The notes: generated by a model not told the origin, from the sequence alone. Numbered from the stretch's first letter, positions 43,000 through 51,794 are shown. The stretch is 64,000 nucleotides of DNA from Dolichospermum compactum NIES-806 (GCF_002368115.1 NZ_AP018316.1:4354382-4418381); one strand, 5' to 3'. Numbers and translations are program-made.

Positions 43000-43767
43000 T
43001 TAAATATCTTCTAAATTAATCCCCATTGCTTGCAGTCTTTCAGCTAGTTTAACAGCTTTTTGTTCTGCTTGTTCTGCTATTTGGCGTTCTTTTTCTGCTA
43101 TTTGACGCTCTTGATTAACTAACTCACTTCCCCAGAGTAATAAATTTCCAGATTTATCCCACCATCGTAACCAATAACCCTCAAATTCGGCTTTTTTTCC
43201 TATCCATACACCCAAGAATAGGTCTAAAGCTTCTATCCAAAAGCGCTGACTTTCATCTGGAGATTCTTGCTGGTATTTACCGTTAACTAAATTATGAACT
43301 TCTAAAATTCCAATTTGGGGATGGAAAATCACGTAAGTGGGAATTTTTAAAATTTGTTCATAAAAGTGCCACTTTCCATAGGGATAATGAGGATTAATGG
43401 AATATTCTGTTCCTTCTGTTGCGGATATAAATTCCATGACAATGGCTGGGTTTTCTCCTTCGCTGTGAGGAGTGTAACTACGACGGATTTCTCCTGGGGG
43501 TAGAGGATGGACAGAAGGCACGTAAACCCAATCAGGTGCTTTGACGATGCTTTTTTCATCCACTGTGGCACATAGACCAAAATTGGAGGCAATCAGCATT
43601 GATTCTAGAATTAAACCTGCTAATTCTAGGGACTCTCTTAGAGCAGCAGCGAGAAGGGGTTGGAAGTTATTTTCCACGGGTTCATCTGGTAGAGGAAAAT
43701 CTGCTGGTAGTTTTTCCCAGGTGATTCGAGGTAGAGTATTGGGGGGAGGGAGTTGTAGAACTGTCAT
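43000..43767 (-). CDS. Uma2 family protein, full length
   Basis: About 255 residues. A PD-(D/E)xK-like fold with KAPDWVYVP (catalytic Asp in the PDW loop) and AIVMEFISATEGTEY (ExS/ExK-type position), typical of the group with the long N-terminus (PRITWEKLPADFPLPDEPVE). The C-terminus is a coiled coil of heptads (RQIAEKERQIAEQAEQKA) ending LAERLQAMGINLEDI. Uma2 proteins are abundant in cyanobacteria; function is unknown, mobile-element or DNA-repair roles have been proposed. Confidence 0.9.
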   Translation of the reverse strand: MTVLQLPPPNTLPRITWEKLPADFPLPDEPVENNFQPLLAAALRESLELAGLILESMLIASNFGLCATVDEKSIVKAPDWVYVPSVHPLPPGEIRRSYTPHSEGENPAIVMEFISATEGTEYSINPHYPYGKWHFYEQILKIPTYVIFHPQIGILEVHNLVNGKYQQESPDESQRFWIEALDLFLGVWIGKKAEFEGYWLRWWDKSGNLLLWGSELVNQERQIAEKERQIAEQAEQKAVKLAERLQAMGINLEDI

Positions 43768-43992
43768 ACTCAAGTGCGATCGCTAACAGTGTTAAGTTAT
43801 TATATTGTTTATTGTTGGTATTTAGATTAGATGGTTGAACAATTCTATTAACGGTGGAATTGGTACTACGCTTAACCAATTTAGCACAACTTTATTGCAA
43901 TCTGTAGATCCCCGACTTCTTGAATAAGTCTGGGATCTTATATTTAAAATATAATGCTATAATACAGCCAAAATAAACCGCCCATATCAACT

Positions 43993-44454
43993 ATGAGTAA
44001 AACATCAGTAAAATCAGTAAAAAATCTTTATGAACAGGATTTTTCTCTCTGGATTGAAGATACAATTAACAAGTTAAAAACGCGAGATCATGATAATTTA
44101 GATTGGGAGAATTTAATTGAAGAGGTAGAATCTTTGGGCAAAAGTCAGCGTAAAGCAGTCAGGAGTTTTTTGGTGCGGTTATTAGAACATTTATTAAAAC
44201 GGTGTTATGTACCAATGTCAGACTGTTATCGAGGTTGGGAAATTGAAATACGGAATTTTCGCCAAAGATTACAAATTGAATTAGAAGATTCACCAAGTTT
44301 GAAAACTTTTTTGAGAGAAATTTTCGCTAAAAGTTATGAAATGGCATTGGAAAATGTCAAAGATAGTTATCCTGATGTTTATTTTTCCAATCTTTGTCCA
44401 TTTCCCAATGATGTAGATGCTATATTAACTAACAAGTTTTGGGAAGAATTATAA
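43993..44454 (+). CDS. DUF29 family protein
   Basis: 153 residues, LYEQDFSLWIEDTINKLKTR then LDWENLIEEVESLGKSQRKA and RGWEIEIRNFRQRLQIELED SPSL, the defining DUF29 motifs. The family is a helical, cyanobacteria-rich group without known function, commonly found near toxin-antitoxin and Uma2 genes. It is convergent to the MNT-HEPN fusion gene, with only 9 bp between the stops. A second DUF29 gene is at 47661-48107. Confidence 0.92.
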   Translation: MSKTSVKSVKNLYEQDFSLWIEDTINKLKTRDHDNLDWENLIEEVESLGKSQRKAVRSFLVRLLEHLLKRCYVPMSDCYRGWEIEIRNFRQRLQIELEDSPSLKTFLREIFAKSYEMALENVKDSYPDVYFSNLCPFPNDVDAILTNKFWEEL

Positions 44455-44463
44455 TTTCGTGAA

Positions 44464-45270
44464 TTATATGTCTTGTGCTTGAGATTCTAGCCAATTATTG
44501 AAAATAGCGATCGCCTCTTGAATTTTTGCTATAATTGTTTCTGTTTGTTGGGCTAATTCTAATACTCTTTCTTTTCGTAATTGCAGATTATAATTATGCC
44601 GGGCTAAATGTCTAAACTTGCGATAATCATTTAATTGTAATAATAGTGAACCTTGCCATAAGGGAGGACGATTTTCTCCACCAATTTCTGCCATTTGTAA
44701 CAATAGTTGTTCGTGCCAATTTTCTGTTTTTGGTATTCCCCCATCTAAAGTCACAGCAACTCTTTCGCTAATTCGCTCACAAGCTGTGTAAAAATCACAA
44801 ATATAACTGGATAAGGCAGGAGTGAGAGCAATTTCTGGAATGGTTTCTGCTTGAGCAATTAATTGTTTTAAAGCTTGACAATTCTGATCTAAAGCTATCA
44901 TCCCATCTTCAATACGGGTTTTTAGGGCTAAATATTTATTAGTAGGCATGGGCTTTTCTTTGAGAATGCGAGAACGGACAAAATCTGGGATTTCTTCTAA
45001 TGCTACCAAATCTATTTTTAACCAAGTAGGTGTGATTTTTTCCAAAAGAGAATAGGCTTCCCATTGTTGTTTTTCTGACATTCCTCTCACGGCTAAATCT
45101 AAATCAGATTGCCAATGCCAAGGACTTTCTCCTGATAAAGAACCAAATAATATTACCTCCTTTGCTCCATTTTCTAGGAGAATTTGCCGACATTTTGCGG
45201 CTGTTTGTAATGCTTCTTGTTTTCTTTCTTCTAGAGTTTGATTGCTGTTTTCTGTATAAATGTTTTCCAT
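44464..45270 (-). CDS. Single-chain MNT-HEPN fusion (nucleotidyltransferase + HEPN)
   Basis: About 268 residues from ATG 45270 (an upstream GTG would add 11). N-terminal minimal nucleotidyltransferase: ILFGSL..(GS at 54-55), QSDLDLAV (Asp67, Asp69) and KIDLV (Asp98), counted from the GTG start. Helical linker (120-170), then a HEPN domain with RHLARHNY (Arg231-His236-Tyr238), i.e. RX4HXY. In characterised HEPN/MNT pairs the nucleotidyltransferase AMPylates the Tyr of this motif and silences the ribonuclease; here both halves are in one polypeptide. It follows the split pair on the same strand. Confidence 0.85.
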   Translation of the reverse strand: MENIYTENSNQTLEERKQEALQTAAKCRQILLENGAKEVILFGSLSGESPWHWQSDLDLAVRGMSEKQQWEAYSLLEKITPTWLKIDLVALEEIPDFVRSRILKEKPMPTNKYLALKTRIEDGMIALDQNCQALKQLIAQAETIPEIALTPALSSYICDFYTACERISERVAVTLDGGIPKTENWHEQLLLQMAEIGGENRPPLWQGSLLLQLNDYRKFRHLARHNYNLQLRKERVLELAQQTETIIAKIQEAIAIFNNWLESQAQDI

Positions 45271-45326
45271 TATTGTGTTTAGTCCTGAGTTTATCCCTAC
45301 CACTCCCTACTCCCGCTTCCTGTTAA

Positions 45327-45791
45327 CTAGTTAATTTTTTCCAGGAAGAGTTCAATATCTTTTTCAAGATTTGGTAATAATGCTAATGCTTTAAATAAAT
45401 TGATCTTTAGTTGCTCATATTCTATTTCTACCCCATAAGCATGACGAAAGAAATGGCGAAATCCTCTTAAACTATTTAAAATCTCGTAGGTTGACGGAGA
45501 AATTAAAAAAGGACGAATTTCGGGAATATTTTGGCTCATTCTTCTGAGTAATGCACTGTGCCACTGGGCAGTATCGGTAATATTATTTTCAAAATAGGAG
45601 GCTACTATTTTTAGTAGATCTTCGGTTGCACCATATAAGTTATGAATTTGGTAAGCGATACTTTCTAATAAAACTGGATTATCAGAGGTTAAGTTTTCAG
45701 AACGTTCAACCAATTTTTGATTAATAGCAACAATCACCGCTAATTGATATTTGACATCCGTTTGGAAGATAATTAGGGTGTTTTTTTCCAT
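45327..45791 (-). CDS. HEPN toxin of a HEPN/MNT (HepT/MntA) pair
   Basis: 154 residues, all-helical. The RX4HXY signature is RHFFRHAY at 112-119, with the toxin's Arg/His ribonuclease pair and the Tyr that the partner AMPylates in characterised systems. The N-terminal frame overlaps the MNT gene by 19 bp, as usual for such pairs; antitoxin first, toxin second. HepT-type toxins are RNases (a tRNA-cleaving example is described from Aphanizomenon). Confidence 0.9.
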   Translation of the reverse strand: MEKNTLIIFQTDVKYQLAVIVAINQKLVERSENLTSDNPVLLESIAYQIHNLYGATEDLLKIVASYFENNITDTAQWHSALLRRMSQNIPEIRPFLISPSTYEILNSLRGFRHFFRHAYGVEIEYEQLKINLFKALALLPNLEKDIELFLEKIN

Positions 45792-46126
45792 AATATTCCT
45801 GTTTGCCGAATGCGATCGCTAAAATGACAATCATTCAATCTGATAATATCTACATCCCTTTCTAAATAGGTTGAGAGTAGGCTAATAGCTAAACAATATT
45901 GTTCTGGATTGATATTTTCTACTGCGACATCAACATCTGAATTTTGCCGAAATTTACCACCACGGGTTACAGAACCAAAAATGTAGGCTTCATCTATGCC
46001 AAATTCTGGCGAAAATTCATCTAACCATTGTTTTGTCTTGACAATTAGATCTTTGCGTTCTTGTTCTAACTTATAACGGCGCTCTTGGATAATATCATCT
46101 AATTTTGGACTGTGCCACTGTTTCAT
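45773..46126 (-). CDS. MNT antitoxin of the HEPN/MNT pair
   Basis: About 117 residues from ATG 46126 (MKQWHSPKLDDIIQERRYKL); the open frame extends upstream through a TTG, but that part looks unrelated. Minimal nucleotidyltransferase motifs: IFGSVTRGGKFRQNSDVDVA (GSx10DxD) and DVDIIRL (third Asp). It would transfer AMP to the HEPN partner. It heads the three-gene run MNT, HEPN, MNT-HEPN fusion. Confidence 0.88.
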   Translation of the reverse strand: MKQWHSPKLDDIIQERRYKLEQERKDLIVKTKQWLDEFSPEFGIDEAYIFGSVTRGGKFRQNSDVDVAVENINPEQYCLAISLLSTYLERDVDIIRLNDCHFSDRIRQTGILWKKTP

Positions 46127-46262
46127 ATATTTTTCAGCAAATTCTGCTGTAAATTTTTGTCGTTCTGGACTACCTCCTAGAGCCAATTATAGCTTGGGAA
46201 TGGGGTGCTTGGTAATAGACACACAATAACATACCTGCGGAAATGCTTTTTTAAGTTAATTT

Positions 46263-46600
46263 TCTTTAAATTTCATCTAAATTCACCCCCAAAGCCCGCA
46301 ATTTTTCAGCTACAGCAAATTGTCATCAAACCTGGAACAAGAACCCCACCCCCAACCCCCTCCAGTATCAAAAGCTTATCCTTTTCTTCCCCCCGCAGCG
46401 GGGGGATTTAGGGGGGTGCGATGAGGGGGCTAAGATGTAGCTTAGATGATTGGAAATCGCTGTAGTTTGTCTGCTCGTTGTTTCTCCTGTTCTGCTCGTT
46501 CAGCAAAAGTAGGAATCCAATCACCATCTTGATTATACCAACGTAGCCACAAACCTTCTGTAAGCTGTTGTGCATTTAGTTTGTATAATTCTAGCGGGCA
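46263..46600 (-). pseudogene. Uma2 C-terminal remnant carrying two MITEs
   Basis: Minus-strand pieces TEGLWLRWYNQDGDWIPTFA, ERAEQEKQRADKL and AEKLRALGVNLDEI match the C-terminus of the adjacent Uma2 gene almost exactly. A 150-bp MITE (46313-46462) splits ADKL from AEKL, and a 99-bp MITE (46563-46661) interrupts it before TEGLW. The N-terminal domain is absent. A recent partial duplication that has since been invaded. Confidence 0.88.
46313..46462. mobile_element. TA-site MITE with proven empty site, 150 bp
   Basis: TA at 46311-46312 and 46463-46464 flank it. Ends CAGCAAATTGTCATCA and, inverted, CAGCGATTTCCAATCA. The paralogous Uma2 gene reads CCGCTAGTTTGTCTG where this copy has CAGCTA + element + TAGTTTGTCTG, so the insertion and the TA duplication (Tc1/mariner or IS630-like) are directly visible. 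Inside it, another palindrome (CCCCCCGCAGCGGGGGG) has been added. Confidence 0.9.
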
Positions 46601-46661
46601 AGATGCCCGCACCACAAAGTTCAAGTAAATTATGGTTATCAAATTTAGCTGCGTAACAGCT
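46563..46661. mobile_element. TA-site MITE, AGCTGTTGTGC family, 99 bp
   Basis: Flanked by TA (46561-46562, 46662-46663). Ends AGCTGTTGTGCATTTAG and, inverted, AGCTGTTACGCAGCTAAA; central hairpin GCGGGCAAGATGCCCGC. An almost identical element of the same length is at 51649-51747. The empty target in the intact Uma2 paralogue reads ACCTTCTGTATCCTG. Confidence 0.88.
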
Positions 46662-46694
46662 TACCTGTAAGTTGCTTTTTTCGGTTAATTTTCT

Positions 46695-47528
46695 TTAAAT
46701 TTCATCTAAATTCACTCCCAAAGCCCGCAGTTTTTCCGCTAGTTTGTCTGCTCGTTGTTTTTCCTGTTCTGCTCGTTGTTTTTCCTGTTCTGCTCTTTCG
46801 GCAAAAGTAGGAATCCAATCACCATCTTGATTGTACCAACGTAGCCACAAACCTTCTGTATCCTGATATTTTCCTGACCAAACTCCTAGTCCTAATTCCA
46901 ATTCAGGAAACCAGAATTTTGGTTTTGTCAGTTCCACAGCTTGATATTTTGTCCCACGTAATTGAAATACTCTTAGGCTATTTTCATATCTATCAAAGAT
47001 AATATAGTAGGGCGATCGCAAATATTGTTCATAGGCTTGCCATTTTGTCGGCGGTTTATTCGCGCTTCTTAATGTTTGTCCTAAATCTTCTGCTTCCGTA
47101 CCTGGTGATAATAATTCTACTATTAAAAATGGAGCTACTACTTCCTGCCAAACTACATAACTCAACCGCATATCTTCTTGTTTTTCGGAAGCAGCTACAC
47201 CTAAGACTAAAAACCAATCAGGTCTTTTATACCATGAATAATGACGACCATCATAGTATAAGTTTAAATCCGTACCAATGAACATTTCCTCTTTGGGATA
47301 AAGGGGAGACTGACAGGTTTCCCGTAATAATTGCGGTTGAAAGTCATGAAATTCGTCTGGCAAACCTGGCTCCTCTGGATTTTCACCAGGTAAATCATAC
47401 ATCGTTGGCATGGTTTCCCAGGGTGGACGGGGATGAATTGTGGAGTCTAATTCTTCATCAATGTCTTCACTAGGTAAATCATACATGGTGGGCAGGTTTT
47501 TGTGCGGAGGTGCTTCACTTTGATACAT
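46695..47528 (-). CDS. Uma2 family protein with duplicated N-terminal motif
   Basis: 277 residues. The N-terminus repeats PTMYDLP (about residues 14 and 42), an internal duplication. The Uma2 core has KRPDWFLVLGVAASEKQEDM (PDW loop) and APFLIVELLSPGTEAEDLGQ (E-L-LSPGTE). The C-terminus is a coiled coil with AEQEKQR repeats ending DKLAEKLRALGVNLDEI; this tail is shared nearly word for word with two truncated copies at 46263 and 51795. Confidence 0.9.
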   Translation of the reverse strand: MYQSEAPPHKNLPTMYDLPSEDIDEELDSTIHPRPPWETMPTMYDLPGENPEEPGLPDEFHDFQPQLLRETCQSPLYPKEEMFIGTDLNLYYDGRHYSWYKRPDWFLVLGVAASEKQEDMRLSYVVWQEVVAPFLIVELLSPGTEAEDLGQTLRSANKPPTKWQAYEQYLRSPYYIIFDRYENSLRVFQLRGTKYQAVELTKPKFWFPELELGLGVWSGKYQDTEGLWLRWYNQDGDWIPTFAERAEQEKQRAEQEKQRADKLAEKLRALGVNLDEI

Positions 47529-47660
47529 GATTCATTCATTAATATAAACTGCCGGGCGCGATCGCGAACGCATTGCGTCCCGGAGGGAACTAGTGCGACC
47601 TAGGAATCGCCCATTTTTGAAAAGCATTATTATAGAAATTTCACAGGGACATCACTAATT

Positions 47661-48107
47661 TTAATCGGGAAGAAATTCTGGATCAAGTAGATCATCGGCA
47701 GAAAACGGACAACTTTCAGGAAAAAGATGAGCAGGTAATTCACTTTTTTTGATAGCCTGTCTTCTGGCTTTAACATAAATTTCTGCAATTTCTTGCAAGA
47801 AATAATTATACAACGTTTTAGACTTTAACAATAACTCAAGCTCAAATCGAAAGTTATCAATTTCATTTTGCCAACCTTTGGCACAGTATTCTTTTTCAGA
47901 GTTCCAATACTTATACAACAATAAGTGAATGAGCAATTGACGCAGGTAACTGTCAACTTTCCGCCTTTGTTCATTACCCAAACTGAGAATTTCCTCCTTT
48001 AAATGTAAAAAATCTAATTCCTCAATGCGATTATTTTCTAGTAATTTATAGGTTTCTTCCAGCCAAAGGAAATAATCTTGTTCGTAAAGAGCATTAATGG
48101 TGTTCAT
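47661..48107 (-). CDS. DUF29 family protein
   Basis: 148 residues from ATG 48107 (MNTINALYEQDYFLWLEETY); the upstream extension is dropped because DUF29 proteins begin near ALYEQD. LDFLHLKEEILSLGNEQRRK and KGWQNEIDNFRFELELLLKS are the family motifs. A diverged paralogue of 43993-44454. Probably monocistronic, next to a Uma2 gene. Confidence 0.9.
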   Translation of the reverse strand: MNTINALYEQDYFLWLEETYKLLENNRIEELDFLHLKEEILSLGNEQRRKVDSYLRQLLIHLLLYKYWNSEKEYCAKGWQNEIDNFRFELELLLKSKTLYNYFLQEIAEIYVKARRQAIKKSELPAHLFPESCPFSADDLLDPEFLPD

Positions 48108-48600
48108 AAAAGCGCCTAATAAGATGTTTGAAAAGTTTCCGGCGATTATAAATCGCAACTACACAAACCAAGTCCACTTTTGTGGACTAACACAAAATTA
48201 AGGTTCTTAACCCACGTATCCCTTACGGAACCGAAGGAATAGGTGGGTTTTGTCTGTGTAGCCGCGACTTCTAGTCGCCAGAGTTAGTATGGATTGAGAC
48301 TTTTCAAGCACCCTCTAAGTATTGTTTACTCTAATATATAGAACTCGTATTTGATTTTTGAAAAAAATTAGGTATTGTAGGGTGCGTCAGACTGCATAAA
48401 TTCTATCGATAAACAGATTTGTAATATCTGACGCACCCTAAGTATCTTTTCATAAATCAAATATCATTCCTATGGTATTATAGCTGCGATAGCGAAGCGC
48501 GACCTAGGAATCGCTCTATCGCTCCAAATCGTTTTTTCAATAGTCGAGAAACCAGAGTGTGTCACTCATATCTCAGAGCTAAAGCCGCTGAGTTTTACGT
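48108..48600. other. Repeat-filled spacer
   Basis: Contains a TAACCCACG..GGTGGGTT / TGTGTAGCCGCGACTTCTAG palindromic element (about 48205-48290, kin of 1410-1530), the GGTGCGTCAG inverted repeat (48377-48440) and part of a CTAAAGCCGCTGAG repeat (about 48578). No gene. Confidence 0.6.
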
Positions 48601-49767
48601 TTACCGGATACTTCTATAAACAGAGATCATTTTTAATGCTATTTTATCCCATGTATAATTATCTAATATAAATTGCCGGGCGCGATAGCCCATTTCTTTA
48701 GATTCTTGAGGATGATTGAAGAAGTTTTCAATTGTAGTAGCAATATCATTAATATTAAGTTCTGTAACATATCCCAGATGTTGTTGCTGAACTATATCAC
48801 TGAGCGCTACACCAGGGGTAATTATAACTGGAGTACCCGCAGCTAGGGATTCTAGAACTGATATACCAAAGTTTTCGGAATAGGAAGTTAGGGCAAATAT
48901 ATCTGCTCCTTGTATTAATAAATCCTTAATTTCACCCTTGACAAATCCGACAAAATGTGTTCTTTCTTCAATTCCATGAGTTTTCACTAAAGTTTTTACC
49001 TCAGTTTCATAATCTGCATCACCGCTACCTGCGACAATGAATGTGAAGCGGTAATGATATAACTTCCCCAATGCTGGAATTAGGTAATCTAAACCTTTTT
49101 TAGGATGTAAGCGAGATAAAAATAAGATAATTGCTTCATCTATTGGTAAATTAAATTGTTCTCGCAGCCGTTGATAAGCATCAGGAATTATAGCTGGAAT
49201 GGAAAGTCCGTGAGGAAGAATAAAACTTGGGGAGGTTAAATTTAATAGTGAAGCTTCTTCTTGTTCTTGTTCAGAAGTAAAATGAATTGATTGACTATGA
49301 TTAAGATTGGCTTTTTCGATAATTTTCAGATATATTTGCTTTTTTCTAGCACTTTGCTGTAAAGACCATGTACATAGTTGTCCTAGAGGACGAACAATAT
49401 AGGGAATTTTTTGACGGCGAGCGATCGCCATTGCTATAGTAGAACTATAAGAAAAAATAGCATGAATATGTAATAAGTCATAATTACGAATATTTTGCCA
49501 TAACCAGATAGTTAATTCTCTAGAAAAAGCAAACTCTCTCAATGAGTGAATAGAAGGAGAAAATCGGGGAAAGAACTGGACAGGAACTTGTTGATAATTT
49601 ATAAATTTTCCTAAAGGTACATCTAATATATCTTCTCCATTATCATTAGTAGTGATAATTTCTGCATCAATATCATTTTTTCTTAAAGCTTTCACCATTT
49701 CTAAAATTGCCTGACTCGGACCACCGCGAACGGTTGCAACAGAGGGAATTATATGGAGAACCTTCAT
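48601..49767 (-). CDS. Family 4 glycosyltransferase
   Basis: 388 residues, GT-B. MKVLHIIPSVATVRGGPSQA is a typical acceptor-site start, with Asn-Gly-rich HAIFSYSSTIAMAIARRQKI and the donor site IILFLSRLHPKKGLDYLIPA and the E-x7-E motif in TSYSENFGISVLESLAAGTP. It adds a sugar in polysaccharide assembly. Its ATG overlaps the asnB stop by 4 bp, so it is coupled to asnB. Confidence 0.92.
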   Translation of the reverse strand: MKVLHIIPSVATVRGGPSQAILEMVKALRKNDIDAEIITTNDNGEDILDVPLGKFINYQQVPVQFFPRFSPSIHSLREFAFSRELTIWLWQNIRNYDLLHIHAIFSYSSTIAMAIARRQKIPYIVRPLGQLCTWSLQQSARKKQIYLKIIEKANLNHSQSIHFTSEQEQEEASLLNLTSPSFILPHGLSIPAIIPDAYQRLREQFNLPIDEAIILFLSRLHPKKGLDYLIPALGKLYHYRFTFIVAGSGDADYETEVKTLVKTHGIEERTHFVGFVKGEIKDLLIQGADIFALTSYSENFGISVLESLAAGTPVIITPGVALSDIVQQQHLGYVTELNINDIATTIENFFNHPQESKEMGYRARQFILDNYTWDKIALKMISVYRSIR

Positions 49768-51605
49768 GATTTAATTTGCTCCCACCAATGTTTCAATATT
49801 GCTAAAATCCAACGACGATACCAAGGAGTGAGGGAGATATTTGGGGGTGTATTTAGGTTTTGGAAATAATCACCAAATTCACTATTCATCCAACTTTCAA
49901 AGGGGAAGGAAAAGCCTTTCTTGGGTCTATTTATTACCCAATCAGGTACTTCTGTAATTGCTTGTGTTAAAAGCTTTTTTCCCTGCTGTAAACGAATACT
50001 ACTAGGAATTGGGGCAACAGCTTCTAATAAAGCTTTATCTACAAAAGGAACACGCAATTCTAAACCCCAGTTCATACTCATGACATCGCTATCTCGTAGT
50101 AATTGATTACGCATATAGCGGCTTAATTCTAAAAAGCTAACTTCATCTTCTGGAGTAGAACCCCACTCTAACCCTCCCCTTAGCAAGGGGAGGGAACTAG
50201 ATTCCGGTTTCCCCCCTTTATAAGGGGGGACTAAGGGGGGTAACATCGGGATGCTGATTGATAATTGATTAATAATTGTACAAGCTTCTTGATGAGAAAA
50301 AATACCTCGAAAACTACGGTAAGCAGCATTAAAACTCGGAGGCTGTTGTAAAAAATCACCCAATCTTTGCATTTTTGGTGAATTTTCCCAACGTTCTAAA
50401 CCTTTACCTAACACGGTGCTAAATGAGGGTAATATCTGCAATTTTTTACCCCATGCAACCATTTGGGGAACTTTTTGAAAAGACTGATATCCACCAAATA
50501 TTTCATCTCCTCCTAAACCTGATAATACTACTTTCATGCCATTGTCATGGGCAACTTTAGAGACACAAAATGTATTAAAGCCATCAATACTTGGTTGATC
50601 AATTGCTGCGAGGAAATCGGGTAATATGCTCTTAGCAAAGGATGATGTAACTTGATATTCTGTGTGTTTTGCACCAAAATGATTAGCGATTTTTTGAGCT
50701 AATTCTCCTTCATTGAATTCTGATTCAGCAAAAGCTATGGAGTAGGTAGATAATTGAGATTTTTGAGTTTGAGTTGCTAAAGCGAGAATGGTTGTAGAGT
50801 CAATACCTCCGCTGAGGAAAATTCCCACGGGTACATCACTGATAAAATGATGCTCAATGGAATCTAATAAAGCTTTACGGACTATTTCTCGCGCTTCTGG
50901 AGGAGAAATTGCTTCAGGAGTAAAATTTATTTGCCAATATTGTTTTTTAGTAATATTTCCATTCTGCCAATATAGCCAATTACCAGCGGGTAAACAATGA
51001 ATGTCAGCGATTAAGGTGTATGGTTCGGGAACTGAACCAGTTGTTAAATAACCATATAATCCTTCCACACTCATATTAATTGCAGGTAAACCAGATGCTA
51101 AAACCGCTCTGAGTTCGGAAGCAAATACTAAAGTTGTACCTAATTGGTAATAATAAAGTGGTTTAATTCCTAAAGGGTCACGAGCTAAAAAACAAGTTTT
51201 TTCTAAATCATCCCAAATCGCAAAAGCAAACATTCCTCGTAAATGCTGGACACAATCAGAACCGATTCTTTGATAGAGTTTGAGAATTACTTCTGTATCT
51301 GTTTGAGAATGAAATTTCTCACCCTGGGAAATGAGATTTTCTCGTAGTTCTTGAAAGTTGTAAATTTCTCCGTTAAATGTAATTGAATATCGTCCGTCAC
51401 TGGTAGACATGGGTTGATTTCCAGCGGAACTGAGATCAAGAATTGAGAGACGAGTATGGGCTAAAGCTGCTTGTTTGTCAGTTGAAATATAAATACCTGC
51501 ATCATCTGGTCCACGATGTTTTAGTCCAGTTTGCATCTTTTCGATTTTTGCTTCTAAATTACCATAGTTGGTATTTAGTTTAATAATACCTGCAATTCCG
51601 CACAT
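49764..51605 (-). CDS. asnB: Asparagine synthase (glutamine-hydrolysing) AsnB with in-frame repeat insertion
   Basis: 613 residues from ATG 51605, where MCGIAGI exposes the catalytic Cys2; the upstream frame (51701) is repeat-derived. Glutaminase domain (1-200) has MSTSDGRYSITFNGEIYNFQ; the synthetase domain has FLSGGIDSTT and SGLGGDEIFGGY. Residues about 455-482 (PPLVPPYKGGKPES..LPLLRGGLEWGS) are encoded by an 83-bp palindromic repeat (50161-50243) also found intergenically at 29235-29315, inserted in frame between otherwise conserved segments. Polysaccharide clusters often include such AsnB-type amidotransferases. Confidence 0.92.
   Translation of the reverse strand: MCGIAGIIKLNTNYGNLEAKIEKMQTGLKHRGPDDAGIYISTDKQAALAHTRLSILDLSSAGNQPMSTSDGRYSITFNGEIYNFQELRENLISQGEKFHSQTDTEVILKLYQRIGSDCVQHLRGMFAFAIWDDLEKTCFLARDPLGIKPLYYYQLGTTLVFASELRAVLASGLPAINMSVEGLYGYLTTGSVPEPYTLIADIHCLPAGNWLYWQNGNITKKQYWQINFTPEAISPPEAREIVRKALLDSIEHHFISDVPVGIFLSGGIDSTTILALATQTQKSQLSTYSIAFAESEFNEGELAQKIANHFGAKHTEYQVTSSFAKSILPDFLAAIDQPSIDGFNTFCVSKVAHDNGMKVVLSGLGGDEIFGGYQSFQKVPQMVAWGKKLQILPSFSTVLGKGLERWENSPKMQRLGDFLQQPPSFNAAYRSFRGIFSHQEACTIINQLSISIPMLPPLVPPYKGGKPESSSLPLLRGGLEWGSTPEDEVSFLELSRYMRNQLLRDSDVMSMNWGLELRVPFVDKALLEAVAPIPSSIRLQQGKKLLTQAITEVPDWVINRPKKGFSFPFESWMNSEFGDYFQNLNTPPNISLTPWYRRWILAILKHWWEQIKS
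50161..50243. repeat. Palindromic repeat inside asnB
   Basis: On the coding strand it reads TTACCCCCCTTAGTCC.., CCCCTTATAAAGGGG, CCCTCCCC..GGGGAGGG, TTAGAGTGGGG, the same order as the intergenic repeat at 29235-29315. It contributes about 27 codons without a stop. Confidence 0.88.
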
Positions 51606-51648
51606 AGTTAAGCTTATATATGTATTATGAGTTGGGATAAAAATAATA

Positions 51649-51747
51649 AGCTGTTGTGCATTTAATTTGTATAAATGAGACAGGCAAGATGCCTGTGCCA
51701 CAAGAGTTCAAGAATTTATGACTATACAATTTAGCTGCATAACAGCC
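51649..51747. mobile_element. TA-site MITE, AGCTGTTGTGC family, copy upstream of asnB
   Basis: 99 bp, same length and ends as 46563-46661, flanked by TA (51647-51648, 51748-51749). Central hairpin is CAGGCAAGATGCCTG, a compensated variant of GCGGGCAAGATGCCCGC. It ends only 43 bp before the asnB ATG, so it separates any older promoter from the gene. Confidence 0.88.
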
Positions 51748-51794
51748 TATTACAGCCAGGGAATAAATTCCCTAGCTTCCTTGTTTAAATTCCT

